Shown here piece after piece: positions 31,148 through 40,691 of a DNA stretch of 44,333 nucleotides (positions within the stretch are counted from its first letter, which is position 1; the number at the start of each line of letters is the position of its first letter). The notes below the pieces were generated by a model. It was not told the DNA's origin, made no database searches, and saw only the letters and a program-made list of their open reading frames with translations. Source of the stretch: Candidatus Methanoxibalbensis ujae (GTDB lineage: Archaea > Halobacteriota > Syntropharchaeia > Alkanophagales > Methanospirareceae); the NCBI GenBank assembly GCA_026134085.1, contig JAOQIN010000010.1:1-44333 (forward strand). The letters are read 5' to 3'. The translations under genes and the position numbers were made by a program.

Positions 31148-32365
31148 ATGAGCGCAAGGTTGCTTTTCCTGCCAAAGCTGCTTCCGAGGGCGGACATAAT
31201 CGGAGGGCCCATCCTGATCTACCACAGAATAAAGAACCTGTCGGCTAAGGGGCACAGGATAACACTCATAGCGCCAGCTTACGACGAGAAGGACATAAAC
31301 GACAGGAGTCTTGATTTTTGCGAGCGTGTCATCAAGATAAGATCGATGAAGGAGCGCCCGTTGCACGAGATAGAGGAACTTCATAAAAAGTTACGAAGAC
31401 CTCGCGCGTTTTTCCGCGGTGATGGAGCTTATGACGAGCGCCTGGAGAACGCATTTGTCAGTGTGGTTAGGGAAGAACATTTTGATGCTGTTATCGCCGA
31501 ATACTCAATGATGGGGCAGTATATAGAGGCAAATTCTGATGTCATACCGAAAGACACTCTTAAAGTGATATCTGTTCATGAGTGTTACACAAGAGCGCTT
31601 GAGCTGCGAGCCAGGAAGGGAGAGAGAATAAGCGATCATGAAATAAAAGAAATGAGAGATTATGAGTTCAAAATGTATTCCGCCGCGGATATTGTGCTGA
31701 CATTGACGAAAGAAGATGCGGATATACTCGCTGAATATGACAGATCTCTTCGGGATAAGATAAGAATAGTGCCTCATGGTGTTGACACTTCATTCTACAA
31801 GCCTCCAGAGAATAAGAGAGAGACAAAAAATATTTTATATGTGGGAAATTTTCTGCATCATCCAAATGTTGATGCTGTGAAAAACTTCATCAATAAATGC
31901 CTGGATCGCATTCTGAGTGAGGTTCCAGATGCTAAGTTCTATGCTGTGGGATTCAGTCCTCCTGAGGAACTTCTGAAAATGTGTGATGAGCATGTTGTGA
32001 TTCGGGAGGGGGGCAGCAACGAGAATGTCCGCAGGTTCTACTGGGAGAGTGATGTGTTTGTCGCGCCGATTGAGCTCGGAACAGGATTCAGAGGGAAGAT
32101 ACTGGAAGCGATGGCGTGCGCACTGCCTGTGGTTGCAACATCTCTCGCCACATACGGCTTGAACCCCATACATGGAAAGCACCTGTTCATAGCCGACGAC
32201 TATGATAAATTTGCGGAATATGTGATCATGCTCCTGAAAGATGCATCTCTGAGGAGAAAGATAGGGACCAACGCACTTGCGCTTGCGAGGAAATTTGATC
32301 ATCGCTTCGCATCTGAAACTCTTGAGCGAGTTTTGCTTGAGGGACTGCGTGAGCATGAGGCATGA
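31148..32365 (+). CDS. GT4-family glycosyltransferase
   Basis: A 405-residue GT-B fold enzyme. The N-terminal acceptor domain includes GGPILIYHRIKNLSAKGH. The donor domain has KIRIVPHGVDTSFYKP, LYVGNFLHHPNVDAV and the E-x7-E motif in ELGTGFRGKILEAMACALPV. It should transfer a nucleotide-sugar to a lipid or glycan acceptor in the cytoplasm. AGGAGG at 31131-31136 favours ATG 31148 over GTG 31139. It precedes geranylgeranyl reductase on the same strand, with a 59-base gap, so a lipid-glycosylation role is a reasonable guess. Confidence 0.88.
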   Translation: MSARLLFLPKLLPRADIIGGPILIYHRIKNLSAKGHRITLIAPAYDEKDINDRSLDFCERVIKIRSMKERPLHEIEELHKKLRRPRAFFRGDGAYDERLENAFVSVVREEHFDAVIAEYSMMGQYIEANSDVIPKDTLKVISVHECYTRALELRARKGERISDHEIKEMRDYEFKMYSAADIVLTLTKEDADILAEYDRSLRDKIRIVPHGVDTSFYKPPENKRETKNILYVGNFLHHPNVDAVKNFINKCLDRILSEVPDAKFYAVGFSPPEELLKMCDEHVVIREGGSNENVRRFYWESDVFVAPIELGTGFRGKILEAMACALPVVATSLATYGLNPIHGKHLFIADDYDKFAEYVIMLLKDASLRRKIGTNALALARKFDHRFASETLERVLLEGLREHEA

Positions 32366-32424
32366 AGCGTGCATGAATTGAAGCGTGCTGAATTGAAGAA
32401 AAAATGAGAAGAGGTGAGCGGTGA

Positions 32425-33639
32425 GTGCGTGAGGAGCGTCGTGATGTTGTCGTTGTGGGTGCTGGACCTGCTGGCAGCGTAACTGCCAGGCGCCTTGCTG
32501 AGTGCGGTCTGGATGTGCTCATGATAGAGCGGAATCAGGAGATCGGTGTGCCGGTGAGGTGTGCTGAGGGCGTCAACAGGGGAATAGAGGACATTGTGCA
32601 TCTTGACAGGCGATGCATATCCGCTTCTGTGAGAGGTGCACGCATATACAGTCCTGATGGAACAGCTGTTGAAGTTGAGTCCGCGCGTGAGCGTGTTGTT
32701 GGATATGTGCTTGAGCGTCGCATGTTTGACAGATTTCTCGCAGCGGAAGCAGCGAATGCGGGTGCAGATGTGTGGGTGAAGACAGCGGCAAAAGGCGTCA
32801 TGAAAGATGATAACGGGCGTGTGTGCGGTGTTTACGCATGTCACATGAATGAGACTATCAGGATAAGGGCGGATGTGGTCGTCGGTGCGGACGGCGTTGA
32901 ATCAAAGATAGGCGAATGGGCGGGAATGCACACAAAGTTACGAATGCGTGACATGGCGATATGCGCGGAATTCATGATGAGCGGTGTTGAGATAGATGAT
33001 GAATACTGTGAGTTCTTCATAGGGAGTTTTGCACCGCGCGGTTATGCATGGGTCTTCCCGAAAGGAGATGGATGTGCGAATGTGGGCTTGGGGATAGGTG
33101 CAGATGTGTCTGCAGACAATCGCCGCGCATTTGACTATCTCACACAGTTCGTGGAGTCGAGATTTCCATCTGGAAAGGTGATTGCGGAGATGTATGGTGC
33201 CGTCCCTCTTTCAGGACCCGTCTATGAGACAGTCTCTGACGGTGTTGTCCTTGTGGGAGATGCGGCTCGGCAGGTGAACCCTATATCAGGAGGCGGTATC
33301 ACATATGCGATGCGCGCAGCTCTCATTGCTGCGGATGCCATCTCTCATGCATTTGAAGCAAAGGACTTCTCAAAACAGCAGTTACACGAGTATGAGCGCA
33401 GATGGCGAAAGGAGTTCGGACACCATCTTGAAATCGGACTGAAAGCGAAGGAATACTTCCTGAAAATGCCAGCCTCACGCATGAACAAACTCGCTCACTC
33501 AATCGCAGCCAGGGGTCCGGTAAAACTGAAAAATCTGAATTCTGTATCAATGCTCAAAGAATTCATAAAAAGAAGCCCATCAATACTCATAGACCTCGCA
33601 AGAATAATGACCCTGATGAGTGAGAGAAAATGGAAGTGA
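32425..33639 (+). CDS. Digeranylgeranylglycerophospholipid reductase (geranylgeranyl reductase family)
   Basis: A 404-residue FAD enzyme that saturates the isoprenoid chains of archaeal lipids. The FAD dinucleotide fold is VVVVGAGPAGSVTARRLA. PVRCAEGVNRG holds the conserved Cys loop. RGYAWVFPKGDGCANVGLGI is the family substrate motif (Y-x-W-x-F-P). VGDAARQVNPISGGGI completes the FAD site. It starts with GTG behind GAGGTGAGC. Together with the Tes-like enzyme and the glycosyltransferase, it points to ordinary archaeal lipid metabolism. Confidence 0.92.
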   Translation: MREERRDVVVVGAGPAGSVTARRLAECGLDVLMIERNQEIGVPVRCAEGVNRGIEDIVHLDRRCISASVRGARIYSPDGTAVEVESARERVVGYVLERRMFDRFLAAEAANAGADVWVKTAAKGVMKDDNGRVCGVYACHMNETIRIRADVVVGADGVESKIGEWAGMHTKLRMRDMAICAEFMMSGVEIDDEYCEFFIGSFAPRGYAWVFPKGDGCANVGLGIGADVSADNRRAFDYLTQFVESRFPSGKVIAEMYGAVPLSGPVYETVSDGVVLVGDAARQVNPISGGGITYAMRAALIAADAISHAFEAKDFSKQQLHEYERRWRKEFGHHLEIGLKAKEYFLKMPASRMNKLAHSIAARGPVKLKNLNSVSMLKEFIKRSPSILIDLARIMTLMSERKWK

Positions 33640-33716
33640 TAGATGAGGGGATGCGAGTAATGATATGGAATGAGAAATAAATAAGAAATAAAGTGATGAT
33701 TATAAAGTGATGAGAA

Positions 33717-34160
33717 ATGTCATTTGTGACACTTGTAGGTGCTCCATTTGCGAAGGAGGGCATGGAGTTCATATTTTTTGGAGGCACACGAAAATGTGAG
33801 GAGTGCAGATTGAAGGACACATGCCTGAACCTCGAGCCAGGGCGAAAGTATCGCGTGCTTCATGTGAGAGAGGGGTTTAAGCATGAATGTGCACTTCACG
33901 ACGGCGGCGTATGTGTTGTTGAGGTGGAAGAAGCTGAGATTGAGGCAGCATTGGAAGCGAGGAAGGCATTGGAGGGCTCAAAAATAAGGTTTGAACTGCC
34001 AAAATGTGAGGAATATGATTGCAACCTTCGCGATCTATGCTTTCCAGCTGGATTGAACGATGGTGAAAAATGCACTGTCCTGAAAGTTATTGATGAAACC
34101 GAGACATGTCCCAAGAAAGGGGTGTTCATGAAAAAAGTGCTCCTCAGACGAGACAGATGA
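33717..34160 (+). CDS. UPF0179 family protein
   Basis: A 147-residue protein of the archaeal UPF0179 family, recognised from SFVTLVGAPFAKEGMEFIF, RKCEECRLKDTCLNLEPGR, YRVLHVREGFKHECALH and LCFPAGLNDGEKC. Eight or more conserved Cys suggest two metal or Fe-S sites. The function is unknown. The ribosome site is weak (GTGATGAG). It is convergent with the site-2 protease gene across a short T/C-rich spacer. Confidence 0.88.
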   Translation: MSFVTLVGAPFAKEGMEFIFFGGTRKCEECRLKDTCLNLEPGRKYRVLHVREGFKHECALHDGGVCVVEVEEAEIEAALEARKALEGSKIRFELPKCEEYDCNLRDLCFPAGLNDGEKCTVLKVIDETETCPKKGVFMKKVLLRRDR

Positions 34161-34234
34161 GAGGACTTACTTCATTCCATTCCTTTCCATTTTATCTTAT
34201 TTCATCATTCATCTCATTTCATCATTTCATCATC

Positions 34235-35371
34235 TCATTTCATTTTTCCAGCGATCAGCTCGGAGGAGGCGATGAGGTCTTTTTTTGTGACAGCGCCCAC
34301 GAGCTTCCCCTCGTCGTCCACAACAGCAAATATGTCCTTATGCTCACGCAGCATGTGTTTGAGTGCGTCAAGTGCGATGTCCTCAGATGAGACAACTTCT
34401 ATCGGTTTTATGAAATCGGATATCTTGTGCTCTCTTTTCTCCTGTATTTCCTTAAGCTCTCTGAAGAACACGGATCCAACAGGCTCGCCATATGTGTTGA
34501 CAACGACATACTCGGTATGACGCTCTGAAGCCATTTTTTCAAGCACATCCTCAACAGTCATATCTGCGGAGACGAACGCCTGATCTCCTCTTCGCATGAC
34601 ATCCCCGACTTTCACATGCTCAAGCGCTGAGAATATGCGTGTTGCGTTTTCCTCCTCAGTTGCTGCGATGAAAATAAGTATCGCGATAAGCGATAGGAAG
34701 GGGCTCATTGGCGGTGCCGGCTCACCTCTCATAAGAGCAGCAGGATCTGGCATGAGTCCCACAACAAACATTACCACTGCAATTATCTTTCCGACGAGCG
34801 CTGCTTTTTTTGTGGCATCTACAAACCTCATCCTGCACGCAAACGCCGCACGAAGGAGCCTGCCGCCGTCCATAGGAAATGCGGGTATGAGATTGAAAAA
34901 AGAAAGCATGAAATTAAGTGTGCTCATGCTCGCTGCAAGAAGTCTTACAGGAGAAAAAACACCTAAATATTTCAGAAAAACATAGATAACGAGGAAAAAT
35001 ACACCTATAAGCATGCTCATCGCAGGTCCTGCAAGTGCAATTTGCATCTCTTTCCTCGGTTCCTTCGGTATATCTTCCATCATCGCAACTCCTCCAAATA
35101 TGAAAAGCGTGATGTTGTGTATTTTCGTGCCGTATTTAAGTGCGAAAAAAGAATGTGAAAGCTCATGAAGCACGATTGACAGGAAAAGAAGGAATGTGGC
35201 AGACGCTGACAGAATATATTTTGTGGTCATGTCAACATTATTAAAGCCTATTGGCGGGCTGTTCATCATGAAGAATAGGAACATAACGGGAATGAAAATA
35301 AGCATTGTAAAGTGCAATCTTATAGGAATCCCCTTAATTTTGCATATTTGCAGCGATGCATCCATCTTCAA
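34235..35371 (-). CDS. Site-2-protease-like M50 metallopeptidase with CBS pair
   Basis: A 378-residue membrane protein. Zinc ligands are HELSH (69-73) in the second helix and the Asp of AFPMDGGRLLRAAF. About six helices make up residues 15-230. Two CBS domains (about 250-310 and 320-375, for example GDVMRRGDQAF and ISDFIKPIEV) form a cytoplasmic adenosine-nucleotide-sensing module. Such S2P/CBS proteins cut within membranes to release regulators; the substrate is unknown. The gene runs towards the UPF0179 gene. Confidence 0.9.
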   Translation of the reverse strand: MKMDASLQICKIKGIPIRLHFTMLIFIPVMFLFFMMNSPPIGFNNVDMTTKYILSASATFLLFLSIVLHELSHSFFALKYGTKIHNITLFIFGGVAMMEDIPKEPRKEMQIALAGPAMSMLIGVFFLVIYVFLKYLGVFSPVRLLAASMSTLNFMLSFFNLIPAFPMDGGRLLRAAFACRMRFVDATKKAALVGKIIAVVMFVVGLMPDPAALMRGEPAPPMSPFLSLIAILIFIAATEEENATRIFSALEHVKVGDVMRRGDQAFVSADMTVEDVLEKMASERHTEYVVVNTYGEPVGSVFFRELKEIQEKREHKISDFIKPIEVVSSEDIALDALKHMLREHKDIFAVVDDEGKLVGAVTKKDLIASSELIAGKMK

Positions 35372-35886
35372 CCTTTTCCTCCTCTCTTATGAGATATCAC
35401 GCGACACACATAATATGCTCTCTTTTCATTTTTCTTTTTTCTGATTCTCCGAGACACGCTCTCCGCTCGTATCGTTCGGAGGTTCAGGGCAGGGCAAAAC
35501 AGAATAGTGCTGCCATGTGGCTGCCGGTTATTCTGAGAGCAACTGCACATTGATCGCATAATTCAGGTCCAATTATAGTTGAGAGCATGGAGACCATTGA
35601 AAATGAGGATTGAAGATGAGGAGGTGGAGGGAAGCCAGTTCTGTCAGTCAAAGCCTGATACAACTATTGTGAAGGCGAAGCAGGAGCACTGGATGGGTGC
35701 AGCGATATTATTCAGGCATAACAGCCCATCCGAAATGGGAGCCCTCATGTGAGGCAAAGGACAGCAAAGTTCCTGTTGGAACTGAGTTGAAGGGGAAATT
35801 ATGGGCGTCTTTAGAACTCTCCCTGACTGATGGAGAGAGAATGAGGAGAAAGCAGCAGCACTACACTGCAATGACAATGACGATCG
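35372..35886. other. Intergenic region with tnpA relic
   Basis: The 515-base gap between leuS and the M50 peptidase gene has no intact gene. Its centre (35671-35835) is the deletion relic of an IS200-type tnpA, described separately. On either side only a few G/A-rich stretches are seen. Confidence 0.6.
35671..35835 (+). pseudogene. tnpA (IS200/IS605, Y1 HUH family) deletion relic
   Basis: Bases 35671-35704 (GAAGGCGAAGCAGGAGCACTGGAT...) match 43921-43954 almost exactly, giving the same N-terminal KAKQEHW. The sequence then jumps to ITAHPKWEPS and, in another frame, RTAKFLLELS and GTELKGKLWASL. In IS200-type transposases these correspond to the segment after the HUH motif (VHIF-TAHPKW-PSQLVK--KGRTAKFLFE). 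About 150-180 bases including the HUH motif and the Tyr region are missing, and frames are broken. It is a dead copy of the 43.9 kb element. Confidence 0.72.
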
Positions 35887-38800
35887 TCAAACAACGAATA
35901 TAGCGGGTCTTGTGGGTATTGCCGTTTTCCGTCTGTTTTTAGGGTCTGTGCGTTCATCAACGCTTTCAGCATCGTATATCTCAAAAGGACAGCCGAATTC
36001 CTGCTGAAGGAAATCCTGCGCACTTTTCAGCAATGTGATCTCGTCAACATCTGCAATTTCAGGCACATCACTCCAGCCCTTCTCGCTCAATCGCTCAACT
36101 ATTTTTCTCACTAAATCTGGAATCTCGCGGTGATGTTCTTTTATGCGCTCATCATTGCTCCTCATTATCGCTGGTATTATCTCATTCATCCCTTTACCAT
36201 CGCACAGCATGCGACAGACATTCGCGAGCAGATCTCTCTTCCATCTCTCTGCGACGAACAGCGTGATTTTCTGGGGGGAGATTCCCGTGACTTTGAGAAT
36301 TTCGTTCAAATCTTCAACGACACCTGCGAGTATCTCCTCAGATATCTCAGATTTCCTGTCGATGTAAGCATCGCAGACTTCTGGATAGCTTGCGAGCGAG
36401 ACGAAGCCCTTTCCTCCCATCCTTCTCCATATCTCCTCGCACACATGAGGTATGAATGGAGAAAGCAGCCTCACCCATACATCAAGCACATATCTCAGCA
36501 CATTCAAATCGGGATTTGCCGCCCTCCGCCTGAACCATCTCAGGTCATTTTCCATGTTGAAGAAAGCGTGCTGAAGTGCTTTTCGGCATTGAAGTTTCTC
36601 CAATGCGTCCGTCGTCTCTCTTATGTGGCGCTGAGTCCTGCTCAAAATCCATCTGCTCACACTGTCATCCGGCATTTCATATGCCTCCGCTGTCTTATCT
36701 GCCTCGGCTGTCTGATGTGCTGAGGATATCAGGTTCAGTATATCAACTGCAGTGTTGAAGAAGCGCTCAACATGCTTGCGAGCGGCGAACGCGAGGTCAT
36801 CACGCCAGTCGAAGTCCTGCCATGGCTCTGCAGCACTTATCAGGAAAAATCTGACAGCATCCGCTCCATAGCGCTCTATCGCATCGCTCAGAAGCACGAT
36901 ATTGCCCTTTGAGCTGCTCATTTTTTTTCCATCTTTCGTTGCCATTCCGAAGACAACAATTCCTCTCGGCCATTTCTCTCTCGGAAAGATGGCTACATGA
37001 TGGAAAATCTGAAATGTGAGGTGATTTCTCACGAGATCTTTCGCAGAAAACCTCAAATCATACGGGTACCAATACAGAAATTCACGCCGCATATCCTCAT
37101 ATTTCCCATCATATGCTTTATTGCCCAGAAATATGTAATCAAACGCATTTTCATCAACATCTTTTATTTTTTTGATTATATGAGAAATTGTGTAGTAGGC
37201 CATGTATATAGTTGAGTCGCTCAGTGGCTCTATTATCCATCTCTCATCCCACGGAAGTTTTGTTCCCAGTCCTATCCTGCGCGCGCATGCCCACTCTCGC
37301 AGCCACTCCACGGTCTGAAGGAACTCCGCCTTTATTTCAGGAGGCACGAATGATATTTCCTCTATGAGTGCTCGGACATCTGATTTCCAGTTCTCATCAT
37401 CATACCGCAGGAACCACTGATCGCTCATGAGTGACACAACAACCCCCGTGTTGCATCTGCATATCACAGGTCGCTCGCTGAACTCATACATTTTTGATGC
37501 AAGTCCCCTGCTGAGCAGCACATCCCTGACGCGCTCACGCGCCTCGCTGACATTCATGCCCGCATATTCGCCGACAATCATCTCTCCGCTGTTGAATTCC
37601 GCGGCATACAGCTCTTCAGTGGCTTTTTCAAGCCGCTCATCATGCTGATCCTCAATTCCCATCCGGTCAACGATGACTTCCGCTGGAGGAATGCCTTTCT
37701 CTCCGCCTCCGTAGGCCTCCGTGCGGATTATCGTCACCGGAGATATGTGCATGTATTTTCCGCTGCGATGAAGGTCTCTGAGTGCCACAAAATCATACGG
37801 AGCGTGAGCGGGAACACTCATCACAACGCCCGTTCCAAAGGAGGGATCAACAAAATCAGCAGGCAGTATCTCCACGCGAGTGCCGTTCATCGGATTGACT
37901 GCGAAATCACCAATAATGTCGCTTCCGCTCAGCTCTTTCTCAACCTCAACTGCGTATCCCTGATATGTCAGCTTTGATGCACATTCCTCACTTATTATCC
38001 ATCTCTCATATTCTTCTCCCTTATTTTCAGAGTTTTCTCCCCTATCTTCAGAGTCCTCTTCATTTTCATCTTCAGAGCTCTCACAGTCGCTTGTGCTGTC
38101 CGCTCTGTTGCCGGCATTTATGCGGACGCCGCTATCGCCGCCATGTCTTATGCGTGCGATGACATACTTCACATTTGGATTGACCCAGAGATTTGTCACG
38201 CCAAACACAGTTTCAGGGCGCAGTGTTGCAGCTGGCAGAAAAACTGCTGCGCTTTCACCATGACGGGGAATATGCATGAATTTCAAAAGCGTGAACTCAA
38301 GTATGGATGCACCTTCACCCGCAAGGAGGTCATGGTCCCCCACAGGATTTCCGCATGACGGGCAGTATTTCACAGGATGAACCCCCTTTCCAATGTAACC
38401 CCTTTCGTTAAGCTTGTTGAACTGCCATCTTATGAATTTCTGATAATGAGAATCAACAGTAGTGAAACATCTTCGCCAGTCTATGGAGAGACCGAGTTCC
38501 CGCATGACCATGCGGTATTCCGCTGTGAAGTATGAGACAATACGCTCGGGAACTACAAATTTCCTGAGCTCGTCCTCGGGCACCTTGTATATGTCGCGGT
38601 ATAAGCGTATTGCAGACTCATCACCCGCTGCTATCCTCTTTGATATTCCTATGACCGGTGTTCCTGTCACATGAAACGCCATCGGAAACAGAACATTGAA
38701 GCCCTTCATGCGTTTGAACCTCGCGATGACATCGGGAATAGTGTATGTGCGACCGTGTCCGACATGCATCGCACCTGATGGATAGGGATATGCTACATTC

Positions 38801-38919
38801 AAATAGAACTTCCTCGCAGCAGCACGCTCCGCAGCTGATGGCGCATCAGCTTGAAATATGCCTCTCTCAAACCACTCATCCTGCCATCTCCGCTCTATAT
38901 CCCTCAATTCCTCACTCAT
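35887..38919 (-). CDS. leuS: Leucyl-tRNA synthetase (archaeal/eukaryotic type)
   Basis: A 1010-residue class I synthetase. [21 protein letters not shown] carries the HIGH-type HVGH (52-55), and [13 protein letters not shown] the KMSKS loop. The editing domain (about 200-480) has [14 protein letters not shown] and [17 protein letters not shown] zinc-type pair CPSCG lies at 186-190. A run of Asp/Glu/Ser/Asn of about 45 residues (259-303) interrupts the editing domain and looks like a low-complexity insertion. The start codon follows A/T-rich TAAAACAAAATAAAAA with no ribosome site, so a leaderless message is likely. Confidence 0.95.
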   Translation of the reverse strand: MSEELRDIERRWQDEWFERGIFQADAPSAAERAAARKFYLNVAYPYPSGAMHVGHGRTYTIPDVIARFKRMKGFNVLFPMAFHVTGTPVIGISKRIAAGDESAIRLYRDIYKVPEDELRKFVVPERIVSYFTAEYRMVMRELGLSIDWRRCFTTVDSHYQKFIRWQFNKLNERGYIGKGVHPVKYCPSCGNPVGDHDLLAGEGASILEFTLLKFMHIPRHGESAAVFLPAATLRPETVFGVTNLWVNPNVKYVIARIRHGGDSGVRINAGNRADSTSDCESSEDENEEDSEDRGENSENKGEEYERWIISEECASKLTYQGYAVEVEKELSGSDIIGDFAVNPMNGTRVEILPADFVDPSFGTGVVMSVPAHAPYDFVALRDLHRSGKYMHISPVTIIRTEAYGGGEKGIPPAEVIVDRMGIEDQHDERLEKATEELYAAEFNSGEMIVGEYAGMNVSEARERVRDVLLSRGLASKMYEFSERPVICRCNTGVVVSLMSDQWFLRYDDENWKSDVRALIEEISFVPPEIKAEFLQTVEWLREWACARRIGLGTKLPWDERWIIEPLSDSTIYMAYYTISHIIKKIKDVDENAFDYIFLGNKAYDGKYEDMRREFLYWYPYDLRFSAKDLVRNHLTFQIFHHVAIFPREKWPRGIVVFGMATKDGKKMSSSKGNIVLLSDAIERYGADAVRFFLISAAEPWQDFDWRDDLAFAARKHVERFFNTAVDILNLISSAHQTAEADKTAEAYEMPDDSVSRWILSRTQRHIRETTDALEKLQCRKALQHAFFNMENDLRWFRRRAANPDLNVLRYVLDVWVRLLSPFIPHVCEEIWRRMGGKGFVSLASYPEVCDAYIDRKSEISEEILAGVVEDLNEILKVTGISPQKITLFVAERWKRDLLANVCRMLCDGKGMNEIIPAIMRSNDERIKEHHREIPDLVRKIVERLSEKGWSDVPEIADVDEITLLKSAQDFLQQEFGCPFEIYDAESVDERTDPKNRRKTAIPTRPAIFVV

Positions 38920-39095
38920 TTTTTATTTTGTTTTATCCTGTTTTATCCTTCTCCTCTCATTTTCCTCCCATCTCCCATTTCTCCTTTTCGTTCGCTGCCT
39001 CGCCATGCCTCATCATCCCATCCCATCTCATAATCTCTTCTCATCTCATCATCTCATCACCCCATCCCATCATCAACCGCAATCAGATGCTCGCA
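38920..39095. other. Pyrimidine-rich spacer before leuS
   Basis: The 176 bases upstream of leuS hold an A/T-rich TTTTATTTTGTTTTATCC (plus strand) adjacent to the start, read as the promoter on the minus strand, and then CATCTCATC/CCCATCCC-type repeats. No gene is visible. Confidence 0.45.
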
Positions 39096-40691
39096 TCACG
39101 GAACCCCCGCAGCTTTACCGGCGAGTTTGAATATGTACAGCGATAGAAAATCGGGAGCAACAGGCTGCAGGAAGAACAGTATGAACAGCACAACGGAATA
39201 TATCGCTGTTATGGTGAGCGGAATGACCATGAAAAGATATAGCGCTGATGAAGTTTCAACCCTCTTCGCCTCAGCTGTCGCAGTGCCGTGCGCCGCTTTG
39301 TGTGGTGGAGCTGCGGCTGGCTCGGCTGGCTCGGCTGGCTCAAAGAACGCTGTCTTTATGATGGGGAAAAAATACAGAACATCCAGAAAAGAGCTCATGA
39401 TAATTATGAGGAGCAGTGCGAGAGCAAGCATGTAAGAGGAGGAGCTCCATTCCCACGCGCCTATGCACATGAAAAGCTTACTTATAAATCCGCACAGTGG
39501 CGGAAGACCGCACATTCCGAGCGCTCCTATCGTGAAAGCGATCATTGTCACCGGTATGATCCTGCCTATACCCGCCATCTCACTTATGTTCTTCTTTCCT
39601 GTGATGACTGCTATCGCACCTGCGCACAGAAAAAGCGTTATTTTCATGTATCCATGAAAAGGAATATGAAGCATTGCACCCATTACTCCCTCTTTCCACA
39701 GCAACGATGCTCCAAATATTATGTAAGAAAGCTGTGATATTGTTGAATATGCAAGTCTTCGCTTGAGATTGTCCTGTGCAATCGCAAAAAGTGAGGCAAC
39801 GATCATGGTAAATGATGCGACGGACACGGTGAAAATCCAGAGTCCTGAATCATTCATCGCTTCTGTACCGAAGACGAAGCATATCGTGCGCACTATGCCG
39901 AACGCACCGGCTTTCACAACAGCAACCGCGTGAAGCAATGCGCTGACCGGTGTGGGAGCTATCATCGCGGTGGGCAGCCACGAATGGAATGGCATCCACG
40001 CACTCTTCATGAATCCGAGCATGAAACACAGAAGCAGCACGAATGGCATCACCTCTGAAGCGCTTTTTGCAGCATTTAGGAGCCCGGGAATGCCACCTCT
40101 GCTGAAATCAGTTGTGCCGGCAAAGTGATATGTGAGGATGACCCCCGCAAGCAGGAAACATCCCGCCGTCATGAGATATGCAAGATACTTTCGCCCTGCC
40201 GATATCGCCTCATCGCTCTGCTCATGTATGACAAGCGGATATGTTGAGACCGTGAGAATCTCGTAAAATATGAAAAGTGTCAGAAGGTTTCCCGCCATCG
40301 CAACCCCTATCGCTCCGCATATAGCCCAACAGAAGCAGAAATAATAACGTGTTTGCGCATGTTCGTTGAGCGAGCGCATGTAGCCTATTGAGTAAAAAGA
40401 TACAAGAATCCATAAGGATGATGCAGTTATCGCAAATATCTCACCAAATGCATCAACTTTAAATGCAACATCAATGTTTTCAAGCATTGTATGCATCAGC
40501 ACGCATTTTATATCACCATCACTGAGTATCGTGGGCGCCATTGAGAGCACTATCGCGAAAAGCGAGAAAGATGAGATGATCGTCCAGAACTCTCGCAGAT
40601 TGGGATGATTTCTTGATATCAAGATGAGCGGTGCGGCAATTACAGGACACAATATTGCAAGAAGAGGCTTCAGCGATTCTATCATGGTCAC
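39096..40691 (-). CDS. Proton/ion-translocating antiporter-type subunit (MrpD/NuoN-like), copy 2
   Basis: A 531-residue membrane protein of the Proton_antipo_M family (MrpD, NuoL/M/N, FpoL/M/N) with about 14 helices. Key proton-path residues are present: Glu144 (FIFYEILTVS), Lys229 (GFMKSAWMPFHSWLP), His254/Lys260 (LLHAVAVVKAG) and Lys350 (HGYMKITLFL). HAVAVVKAG and MPFHSWLPTA are diagnostic. Loop 12-13 has an EPAEPAEPAAA repeat. It overlaps the upstream relative by four bases, suggesting translational coupling. No other Mrp, Nuo or Fpo subunit is nearby, so complex membership is unclear. Confidence 0.88.
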   Translation of the reverse strand: MTMIESLKPLLAILCPVIAAPLILISRNHPNLREFWTIISSFSLFAIVLSMAPTILSDGDIKCVLMHTMLENIDVAFKVDAFGEIFAITASSLWILVSFYSIGYMRSLNEHAQTRYYFCFCWAICGAIGVAMAGNLLTLFIFYEILTVSTYPLVIHEQSDEAISAGRKYLAYLMTAGCFLLAGVILTYHFAGTTDFSRGGIPGLLNAAKSASEVMPFVLLLCFMLGFMKSAWMPFHSWLPTAMIAPTPVSALLHAVAVVKAGAFGIVRTICFVFGTEAMNDSGLWIFTVSVASFTMIVASLFAIAQDNLKRRLAYSTISQLSYIIFGASLLWKEGVMGAMLHIPFHGYMKITLFLCAGAIAVITGKKNISEMAGIGRIIPVTMIAFTIGALGMCGLPPLCGFISKLFMCIGAWEWSSSSYMLALALLLIIIMSSFLDVLYFFPIIKTAFFEPAEPAEPAAAPPHKAAHGTATAEAKRVETSSALYLFMVIPLTITAIYSVVLFILFFLQPVAPDFLSLYIFKLAGKAAGVP

